A DNA stretch of 10,725 nt from assembly GCA_035655235.1 (NCBI GenBank), contig DASRUX010000291.1, positions 1 through 10,725 of the forward strand. The letters are read 5' to 3'. The notes beneath the pieces are model-generated. The model was not told the DNA's origin and searched no databases. It saw only the letters and a list, made by a program, of their open reading frames with translations. A program made the position numbers and the translations under genes. Below, in pieces: positions 5,462 to 10,725 of this stretch; the first letter of the stretch is position 1; each line of letters starts with the position of its first letter. The stretch comes from JAGTRP01 sp035655235 (GTDB lineage: Bacteria > Pseudomonadota > Gammaproteobacteria > Burkholderiales > Rhodocyclaceae).

Positions 5462-6478
5462 ATGAATCAGACCGAACGCTTCTACAAAATCGACCAGCTC
5501 TTGAATGAGCGACCAGTCGTATCGTTCAAGGATCTTCAGGACTGCCTGGAAATTTCCCGCGCGACCCTCAAGCGGGATCTGGCCTATTTGCGGGACCGCT
5601 TGAATGCTCCCATCGTCTTCGACCGGGAAGCGGGCGGCTACCGTTTCGACAAGGCATCGCCCCAGGTAGGTGGCCAATATGAATTGCCGGGGTTGTGGTT
5701 CTCCGCCGAGGAAATCCACGCCCTGCTCACCATGCAGCATCTCCTGTCCAACCTGGATACCGGCGGCTTGCTCGGCCCTCACATCCAGCCGCTCCTGGCC
5801 CGGCTGACCGCCCTCATCGGCGTGGCCGACAACCCAGCGGAGGAGGTGGTTAAGCGAATCCGCATTCTGGCGGTGGGCGCCCGGCAGGTGCGGCTGGATA
5901 ATTTCCAGGCGGTGGGGGCAGCATTGTTGCGGCGTCGGCGCCTGGTCATCGACTACTATGCGCGGGGTACGAACGAGACGACCCACCGGGAAGTGTCGCC
6001 CCAGCGCCTGGTTCACTACCGGGACAATTGGTACCTGGATGCCTGGTGCCACTTGAGGAATGGGCTCCGCAGCTTTTCCGTCGATGCCATCCGCCGCGTC
6101 GAACTCCTCGATACCCATGCTCGGGATGTGCCGGAAGAAAGCCTGGATGCCGTCCTCGGGGCTGGCTACGGCATCTTCGCCGGGCAGGAGGTGAAATGGG
6201 CGGTGCTGCGCTTTTCTCCCGAACGGGCTCGCTGGGTAGCGGCGGAGAAGTGGCATCCCCAGCAGTCGGGCCGCCTGCTGGATGACGGGGCCTATGAGCT
6301 GAGGCTGCCCTACGCCAACGATCCCGAGCTGCTCATGGATATCCTCAAGTACGGCGCCGATTGCGAGGTCATGGCGCCCGCCGAACTCCGGGAGCGGGTG
6401 CGGAGCGAGGTGCTCAGGATGCTGGGCCGGCTGGTGCCCGCTACAATGTCCGAATCCCAAATTCCTGCAACGTCATGA
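5462..6478 (+). CDS. WYL-domain transcriptional regulator (YafY/DeoR-like)
   Basis: A 338-residue DNA-binding regulator. Residues 5-62 form a winged helix-turn-helix (VVSFKDLQDCLEISRATLKR, then the wing at 47-62). The WYL domain lies at about 140-216 and includes the name motif Trp190-Tyr191-Leu192 in HYRDNWYLDAWCHL, with Arg204 and Ser206 nearby. A WCX-type C-terminal domain covers about 243-325, with GYGIFAG just before it. WYL domains bind nucleotides, RNA or small ligands and control the fused DNA-binding domain; family members regulate stress, DNA damage and several phage-defence loci. The start at 5462 has only a modest ribosome binding site (GGGGAAGAG). The stop overlaps the next start by four bases, so it is co-translated with the DsbA-like gene. 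Confidence 0.9.
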   Translation: MNQTERFYKIDQLLNERPVVSFKDLQDCLEISRATLKRDLAYLRDRLNAPIVFDREAGGYRFDKASPQVGGQYELPGLWFSAEEIHALLTMQHLLSNLDTGGLLGPHIQPLLARLTALIGVADNPAEEVVKRIRILAVGARQVRLDNFQAVGAALLRRRRLVIDYYARGTNETTHREVSPQRLVHYRDNWYLDAWCHLRNGLRSFSVDAIRRVELLDTHARDVPEESLDAVLGAGYGIFAGQEVKWAVLRFSPERARWVAAEKWHPQQSGRLLDDGAYELRLPYANDPELLMDILKYGADCEVMAPAELRERVRSEVLRMLGRLVPATMSESQIPATS

Positions 6479-7101
6479 CAATTCAGGTCGATATCATTTC
6501 CGACGTGGTCTGCCCCTGGTGCTATATCGGCAAACGGCATCTGGAAGAAGCGTTGCGCCGCGTGGGAGAGGAAGCCTCGGTGGTCTGGCATCCGTTCCAG
6601 CTCAATCCGGATACGCCCGAAGACGGAGACGCCTACCTGCCCTTCCTGGAGCACAAGTTTGGCGGCACGGAGCAGGTCCGGCGCATCTGGGAGCGGACCC
6701 GGCAGGCGGGCATCCAGGCTGGCATCGAATTCGCCTTCGAGCGCATCGCCATCCGGCCCAATACCCTGAAGGCCCATCGCCTTATCCGCCGCGCCCAGCG
6801 CAATGGCCAGGCGGATGCCTTGGTGGAGCGGCTTTTCGCTGGCCACTTCCTACTGGGCGAGGACATCGGCAGCAAGGAAACCTTGGCCCGGATCGCCGCC
6901 GAGCTGGGTGACGACCCGGCGGCCGTCCGCGCCTACCTCGCCTCGGACGAGGACGCCGACCAAATCCAGGACGAGATTGTCCACGCCGAGGAAATGGGTG
7001 TCGGCGGCGTTCCCTTCTTCATCTTCAATCGGCGGGTCGGCGTTTCCGGCGCCCAGCCGGCCGATGTCCTGGTGCAGGCCATCCAGGAAGCATCCAAATA
7101 G
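6475..7101 (+). CDS. DsbA-family thioredoxin-fold oxidoreductase (FrnE-like)
   Basis: A 208-residue protein. The active site CPWC lies at 13-16 in IISDVVCPWCYIGKRHLE, and the cis-proline loop is VGGVPFF (176-182, Pro180), with a helical insertion between. These are marks of the FrnE/DSBA-like branch (2-hydroxychromene isomerase/DsbA superfamily). There is no signal peptide, so it acts in the cytoplasm on dithiol or disulfide substrates, probably under oxidative stress. The start ATG overlaps the TGA of the WYL regulator in ATGA, indicating translational coupling; an in-frame start further upstream lies inside the regulator gene and is unlikely. Length is normal for the family. The substrate is unknown. 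Confidence 0.9.
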   Translation: MTIQVDIISDVVCPWCYIGKRHLEEALRRVGEEASVVWHPFQLNPDTPEDGDAYLPFLEHKFGGTEQVRRIWERTRQAGIQAGIEFAFERIAIRPNTLKAHRLIRRAQRNGQADALVERLFAGHFLLGEDIGSKETLARIAAELGDDPAAVRAYLASDEDADQIQDEIVHAEEMGVGGVPFFIFNRRVGVSGAQPADVLVQAIQEASK

Positions 7102-7119
7102 GCAGATCGGGTCGCTTTC

Positions 7120-7142
7120 GGGCAATATTCTTCCTGTTGCCC
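7120..7142 (+). promoter_or_regulatory. Inverted repeat in the caspase gene leader
   Basis: GGGCAA (7120-7125) and TTGCCC (7137-7142) flank an 11-base AT-rich spacer containing TATTCT. The right arm ends two bases before AAGGAG of the caspase gene. It may be a weak operator or an RNA hairpin near the ribosome binding site. The short 56-bp gap after the DsbA-like gene leaves readthrough possible. Confidence 0.3.
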
Positions 7143-7157
7143 AGAAGGAGTTTGCCA

Positions 7158-8348
7158 ATGATCCGCCGCCTGTTTGCTGCCCTCGTCCTTGTTCATACGG
7201 TGCTCCTCGGCACCGGCCACGCCGCCCCGGAGAAGCGGGTGGCCCTGGTCATCGGCAACGATACCTACCAGGAGGTCGCCAAGCTGGAGAAGGCCGCCAA
7301 CGATGCCCGGGCGGTGGGGCAGCAGCTGAAGAAGGTGGGATTCGAGGTCCTTTCCTATACCAACCTCACCCGCCGGGAGATGAACCAGGCCATCGGCCAG
7401 TTCGTCGAGAAAGTCTCCGGCGGCGGCGTGGGGGTCTTCTTCTACGCCGGCCATGGCGTCCAGGCCGGCGGCAGCAATTTCCTCCTGCCTGTGGATATCA
7501 AGGTCAAGAGCGAGCAGGATCTGGTGGATGAGGCCGTGGACATGCAGCGGGTGCTGGAGCGCTTGTCGGATGCCAAGGCCAAGCTCAGCCTTCTGGTCAT
7601 TGACGCCTGCCGGGACAATCCCTTCAAGAAAGCCTACGGACGCAGCATCGGCGCTACCCGCGGGCTGGCCATTCCCCAGGCGCCCAACGGCACTTTGGTG
7701 GTGTATTCGGCGGGTATCGGCCAGCAGGCCCTGGACAAGCTTTCCGACAACGATAACAACCCCAACGGCCTGTTCACCCGGGAGTTCCTGCCCATCATCG
7801 GCACCCCGGGCATGCGTCTGGACGAAGGGGTTCGCAAGCTGCGCAGTTCGGTCATCGCCAAGGCCAAGAGCGTCGGCCACGACCAGAATCCGGCCATCTA
7901 CGACCAGACCGATGGCGACTTCTATTTCATCAATGGCCCAGTCACGGTCAATGTCCAGACGACCCCGTCCAATCCCGTCGTCACCCCGGTCGGGCCGAGT
8001 TCGGCAGCCGTGGAGATGGAGTTTTGGAGCAGTATCAAGGCGAGCAACGACAAGGCGGATTTCCAGGAATACCTGCGGCAATACCCCAATGGCAGTTTCG
8101 CCGGCATCGCCCGGAATCGTATCAAGGCCCTGGAAACCGTTGCTGTGGCTCCCAAGGTTTCCGCGGCCGTCTCGTCCAAGGAAGGCCTCGTCCGGGGCGA
8201 TGCGGTGGATGTGGAATGGCACGGAAGCTGGTATCCCGGCAGCGTCCTTGAGGTGAAGTCCCAGGGACGCTATCGCATCCACTACGACGGTTACGACAGC
8301 AGTTGGGACGAGGTTGTCGGCCCCGACCGCATCCGTGCCCGGAGGTAG
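7158..8348 (+). CDS. Exported caspase-family (C14) protease with C-terminal Tudor/agenet-like domain
   Basis: A 396-residue protein. ATG at 7158 is chosen for AAGGAG seven bases upstream and because it begins a signal peptide (MIRRLFAALVLVHTVLLGTGHAA, cleavage near 23). The caspase p20 fold spans about 26-258: RVALVIGNDTY, catalytic His99 in FFYAGHGVQ, and catalytic Cys151 in LLVIDACRDNPF. Both catalytic residues are present, so it should be active, cleaving after basic residues if metacaspase-like. A Pro/Val linker (260-282) leads to a helical motif FWSSIKASNDKADFQEYLRQYP (289-310), often found after bacterial caspase domains. The end (about 342-396) is a small beta-barrel-like module (GDAVDVEWHGSWYPGSVLEV, then YRIHYDGYDSSWDEVV) resembling Tudor/agenet domains. 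It probably acts in the periplasm. It converges on the OmpA lipoprotein gene with a 22-bp gap and no terminator. Confidence 0.9.
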   Translation: MIRRLFAALVLVHTVLLGTGHAAPEKRVALVIGNDTYQEVAKLEKAANDARAVGQQLKKVGFEVLSYTNLTRREMNQAIGQFVEKVSGGGVGVFFYAGHGVQAGGSNFLLPVDIKVKSEQDLVDEAVDMQRVLERLSDAKAKLSLLVIDACRDNPFKKAYGRSIGATRGLAIPQAPNGTLVVYSAGIGQQALDKLSDNDNNPNGLFTREFLPIIGTPGMRLDEGVRKLRSSVIAKAKSVGHDQNPAIYDQTDGDFYFINGPVTVNVQTTPSNPVVTPVGPSSAAVEMEFWSSIKASNDKADFQEYLRQYPNGSFAGIARNRIKALETVAVAPKVSAAVSSKEGLVRGDAVDVEWHGSWYPGSVLEVKSQGRYRIHYDGYDSSWDEVVGPDRIRARR

Positions 8349-8370
8349 CCGTCTGGCGACGAGGGGCGCT

Positions 8371-8949
8371 TTACCGGACCTTCACTTCCACGCGGCGGTT
8401 TCTCTGGTCCTGCTTTCCTGTCGTGGAAACCGGTTCCCGGTCGCCCCGCCATTGGATTTCAATGCTTTCCTTGGGTATGCCTACCCGCAGGAGCATTTCC
8501 CGGACCGCCTCGGCCCGCCGGCGGGAAAGTTCCATGTTGTACTGGGATTCACCAGCCTGGTCGGTATGGCCGATGACCAGAACCTCGCCGACGCTACGGC
8601 GGGAGAATTCCTCGGCAACGGCGGTGATGGTTGCCCGGGCCTCCGGCACGAGTTGGGCCTTGTCGAACAGGAACTGGAGCGTGAAGGAAACCGGGCGTTG
8701 GGGCATGGCGTCGAGGGCCGCTTGGTAGCGTTGCCGGACTTCCGCTTCGCCGAGGGTCTTGGCCTCGGCGCGCTGGCCGGACACATCCACGGCCGCGAAG
8801 GCGGTACTGAGGGTCGTCTGGCCCGATCGGCTATCCACCACGACCTTCCCCACCTTGCCGTCGGGGCCGGGCAGAAGGACGATCCGTTCCTTGTTGGCAC
8901 ATCCGCCCAGGATGCCGGCGGCCAGGAGTAGCAACAGGATTCGCGCCAT
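8371..8949 (-). CDS. OmpA-family peptidoglycan-binding lipoprotein
   Basis: A 192-residue protein. The N-terminus MARILLLLLAAGILGGC gives a lipobox (LGGC, Cys17), so the mature protein is lipid-anchored. The spacer (18-85) is a short beta-rich then helical region (TLGEAEVRQRYQAALDAMP). The OmpA C-terminal domain covers about 88-192: LQFLFDKAQLVPEA, VIGHTDQAGES (128-130 HTD) and NRRVEVKV, with the expected Asp130 and Arg145-region residues for binding diaminopimelate of peptidoglycan. ATG at 8949 overlaps the TGA of the FecR-domain gene by one base (TGATG); a GTG one codon earlier is possible. It therefore belongs to the FecR transcript and probably links the outer membrane to the cell wall. 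Confidence 0.9.
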   Translation of the reverse strand: MARILLLLLAAGILGGCANKERIVLLPGPDGKVGKVVVDSRSGQTTLSTAFAAVDVSGQRAEAKTLGEAEVRQRYQAALDAMPQRPVSFTLQFLFDKAQLVPEARATITAVAEEFSRRSVGEVLVIGHTDQAGESQYNMELSRRRAEAVREMLLRVGIPKESIEIQWRGDREPVSTTGKQDQRNRRVEVKVR

Positions 8950-9434
8950 CACTCCTCGCCCTCGACTTCCACGATAAATTCGGTGCCCCGGATGCCGATG
9001 GTGGCTTGGGGCGTCCGGATGCGGGCGGCTTCCGGGTTGCTCTTGACGATGAGCCCCGAAATCATGGAGAGGGTGCCCTTGATGACGTTCAGTAGCATGC
9101 CACCTTCGTGGGTGGTGGAATTGAAGGCGAATCGCTCCAGGGCCAGGGTGCTGTTCGGGCCGCTGGAGAGCAAGGTGTCATCCTTGAGGGTGACGCCGAG
9201 GGCGCCTTCCTTGCCGGTCTTCAGGCGGTCTGCGGCGTAGACGGGCATGCCCGGTTGGGCCGGCAATTCCTGGCCGGAGCGGACCACATAGGCCGGTGCC
9301 CGGTAGGTCTTCACCATGCCGACGGATTCGTCGGCGACCGAGTTTGCCGCCCCGGCTACGGTGGCGGCAGCGAGGATGAGGCGGGCAACGAGGACGGCCA
9401 GGCGCGCCTTGGAAGAATGGTTTCTTGTTTTCAT
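8949..9434 (-). CDS. Exported FecR-domain protein
   Basis: A 161-residue protein. ATG at 9434 starts a signal sequence (MKTRNHSSKARLAVLVARLI then LAAATVAGAANSVA, cleavage near 34). The rest is a FecR domain: VYAADRLKTGKEGALGVTL (66-84), DDTLLSSGPNSTLALE (85-100), ISGLIVKSNPEAARIRTPQA and IGIRGTEFIVEVE (146-158). This is not the iron-uptake anti-sigma FecR, since it has no cytoplasmic or membrane part; FecR domains of this kind sit in exported envelope proteins. It ends abruptly after the GTEF strand, shorter than many relatives. It lies 29 bp behind a small exported protein and is coupled to the OmpA lipoprotein by a one-base overlap. No strong ribosome binding site is visible. Confidence 0.88.
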   Translation of the reverse strand: MKTRNHSSKARLAVLVARLILAAATVAGAANSVADESVGMVKTYRAPAYVVRSGQELPAQPGMPVYAADRLKTGKEGALGVTLKDDTLLSSGPNSTLALERFAFNSTTHEGGMLLNVIKGTLSMISGLIVKSNPEAARIRTPQATIGIRGTEFIVEVEGEE

Positions 9435-9463
9435 GGTGTGTTCGATGGTGATGGTTTGCGGGC

Positions 9464-9880
9464 CTAGCGTTTTCGGCAATTCTGCAATTGGGCCTGGGCC
9501 GCTTCGAACCGCGTCCTTGCTTCGCTGGCGGCCGAGCGAAGATCCTTGCGGGATTCCGCATCCTGGGCGTGGCGCATGTCGGTGGCCGCCTCTTCGAATT
9601 TGGAGGCTGCCGATGGGCACTCGCAGCGGGTGGCCAGGGTGGCCAGATTGTCGAATCTTCGTCGGGCCCGGTCGGCATAGTCCTGGGCGGAAGCCAGGTC
9701 CCCCTCATTGGCGGCTCGCTGCAGATCGTCCCGGACAAACTGCAGCTGCGGCCAGCGGGCATCGCAGTCCTGGGCGGTTGCCGGGCCAAGCAGCGAGGCC
9801 ATGGCCAGCGCTGCCGCGACCTTCGCGAAGCCTCTGCCGTTGGCGGTCCGCCCACCGGGGTATGTCTTTCTGGAGTCCAT
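9464..9880 (-). CDS. Small exported helical protein, unknown function
   Basis: ATG at 9880 is chosen because GAGGG lies five bases before it; in-frame starts further upstream add a Pro/Arg-rich leader without support. The 138-residue product has a signal peptide with a long basic N-region and hydrophobic core AKVAAALAMASLLGPATAQ (cleavage near 37). The mature part is almost wholly alpha-helical and charged (QFVRDDLQRAANEGDLASAQ, then EAATDMRHAQDAESRKDLRS), resembling a two- or three-helix bundle. Four cysteines (39, 86, 88, 135) may form disulfides. I recognise no named family. It is probably co-transcribed with the FecR-domain and OmpA lipoprotein genes, which suggests a periplasmic partner role. 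Confidence 0.78.
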   Translation of the reverse strand: MDSRKTYPGGRTANGRGFAKVAAALAMASLLGPATAQDCDARWPQLQFVRDDLQRAANEGDLASAQDYADRARRRFDNLATLATRCECPSAASKFEEAATDMRHAQDAESRKDLRSAASEARTRFEAAQAQLQNCRKR

Positions 9881-9948
9881 TCCATCCCTCGCCGAGCGGA
9901 AACCCGCTCCGGAAAGCATTATGCCAGGGGCGCGGGTGGATGGCCCAG

Positions 9949-10614
9949 TCAAGCGCGGCGGACGCCCAATACGTAGTCCAGGAGTTCCCGGGGATGGTCG
10001 GCGACAAAATCGGCATGCCAGTCGAAGGGCGACCCGCCGTCTCCGAGGTAGCCATAAGAGACTGCCGCAGTCCGGGTGCCGGCCGCCTTGCCCGCCTCGA
10101 TGTCCCGACGATCATCGCCGACGAACAAGGTCGATTGGGGCCGGCAGCCGAGCAGTTCGCAGGCATGCAGGACGGGCAGGGGCGAGGGCTTGGGCATGGC
10201 GGTGGTGTCGCCGCTCACCACGCAGACGGTGCGGTGGGAAAGCTCAAGGGCCGCGACGACCGGCGTCGTGAAGCGGGTCCGCTTGTTGGTCACGATGCCC
10301 CACCGGATGGCGGTCTTCTCCAGGGTGTCGAGCAACTCGGGGATGCCGTCGAACAGCCGGGTTTCCGAGCAGATGTCCTCGGCGTAGAACTCCAGAAAGC
10401 GTCCCGACAGGCGTCCGTAATCAGCATGTTCCGGATCGATCTCGAACCCCGCCTGCAGCAGGCCCCGCACTCCCTGAGAAGTGAAGGGTCGGAGGAAATC
10501 ATGGGGCAGGGGCGGTAGGCCCTCCTCGGTACGCAGGCGATTGAGCGCTTTGTCCAGGTCCGGCGCGGTATCGGCCAGGGTGCCATCCAGGTCGAAGAGT
10601 ACCGCCTCAAACAT
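9949..10614 (-). CDS. gph: HAD-superfamily phosphatase, phosphoglycolate phosphatase/MupP type
   Basis: A 221-residue cytoplasmic phosphatase. The HAD motifs are all present: FDLDGT (7-12, nucleophile Asp8 and Asp10), VTNKR (108-112), Lys142 in AMPKPSP, and GDDRRDIEAG (166-175). The cap helices are at about 14-85. The start at 10614 lies inside the ubiG 3' end (eight-base overlap), so the two are translationally coupled. Annotated relatives are called phosphoglycolate phosphatase (Gph), but in Pseudomonas the homologue next to ubiG is MupP, the N-acetylmuramic acid 6-phosphate phosphatase of cell-wall recycling. The ubiG context makes MupP a real alternative; the sequence does not decide. Confidence 0.88.
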   Translation of the reverse strand: MFEAVLFDLDGTLADTAPDLDKALNRLRTEEGLPPLPHDFLRPFTSQGVRGLLQAGFEIDPEHADYGRLSGRFLEFYAEDICSETRLFDGIPELLDTLEKTAIRWGIVTNKRTRFTTPVVAALELSHRTVCVVSGDTTAMPKPSPLPVLHACELLGCRPQSTLFVGDDRRDIEAGKAAGTRTAAVSYGYLGDGGSPFDWHADFVADHPRELLDYVLGVRRA

Positions 10615-10725
10615 TACGGACGGCACGGACCAGGTAATTGACGCTGGTGTCATCGCCCAGCTGGTACTGGCGGGACAGAGGGGCGTAGGTCATGCCGATG
10701 AACTCGGCGGGTTCGAGGTCTGCCT
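10607..10725 (-). CDS. ubiG: UbiG, ubiquinone O-methyltransferase (C-terminal 38 residues)
   Basis: Only the last 38 residues are in the window; the rest lies beyond the right edge. The ending FIGMTYAPLSRQYQLGDDTS followed by VNYLV is typical of UbiG, whose E. coli protein ends with a GLHYNP...LGPGVDVNY pattern. UbiG is the SAM-dependent O-methyltransferase of ubiquinone biosynthesis. The stop overlaps the start of the HAD phosphatase gene by eight bases. The short visible length limits certainty, but the neighbouring phosphatase fits. Confidence 0.8.
   Translation of the reverse strand, partial: ADLEPAEFIGMTYAPLSRQYQLGDDTSVNYLVRAVRNV

Noticed and set aside
5180..6460. 426-residue - strand open frame under the WYL regulator
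   Set aside because: It mirrors the WYL gene, lacks any domain pattern and is a GC-driven shadow frame.
6933..8282. 449-residue - strand open frame under the caspase gene
   Set aside because: It is antisense to the caspase frame, which has catalytic motifs, a signal peptide and a ribosome binding site.
9316..10518. 400-residue + strand open frame over the FecR/phosphatase genes
   Set aside because: It crosses three well-supported - strand genes and has no recognisable motif.

Overview
The window looks like chromosomal DNA of a GC-rich Proteobacterium. The best guess is a betaproteobacterium of the Rhodocyclales type (Azospira/Dechloromonas/Azoarcus relatives). The reasons are the ubiG-HAD phosphatase pair, a Shethna-type [2Fe-2S] ferredoxin with a nif-style promoter, an NnrS-like membrane protein and a PAS-containing chemoreceptor. 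This placement is inferred from gene content, not from any marker search.

Left part (1-2821). The 5' two-thirds of a chemoreceptor gene runs leftward off the window edge. A 349-bp divergent intergenic region separates it from a small ferredoxin gene on the + strand. This region holds the clearest regulatory signal of the window: a TGT-N10-ACA site of the NifA type followed by a -24/-12 (sigma-54) promoter, correctly spaced before the ferredoxin ribosome binding site. Two leftward genes of unknown function follow: an exported four-cysteine protein and a 60-residue membrane protein.

Middle part (2822-5218). A ~400-bp stretch with no convincing gene lies downstream of a leftward pair: a MIP18/DUF59 metal-sulfur assembly factor and an NnrS-like polytopic membrane protein. 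Upstream of this pair lies a ~570-bp noncoding region. It contains a terminator-like bulged hairpin with a T run in the leader of the DUF59 gene, two perfect DnaA boxes in inverted orientation, an AT-rich block, two degenerate DnaA-like sites and a perfect 10-bp-arm hairpin. Transcription diverges from this region in both directions.

Right part, + strand (5219-8348). A 57-residue unknown protein with a very good ribosome binding site is followed by a WYL-domain regulator. The regulator overlaps by four bases a FrnE-like DsbA-family oxidoreductase. Then comes an exported caspase-like protease with a Tudor/agenet-like C-terminal module.

Right part, - strand (8371-10725). A leftward gene series converges on the caspase gene: the ubiG 3' end, a HAD phosphatase (Gph or MupP type), a small exported helical protein, an exported FecR-domain protein and an OmpA-type lipoprotein. 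The last three look like an envelope module placed behind the ubiquinone/phosphatase pair.

No rRNA, tRNA, CRISPR array, transposase or insertion sequence was seen.
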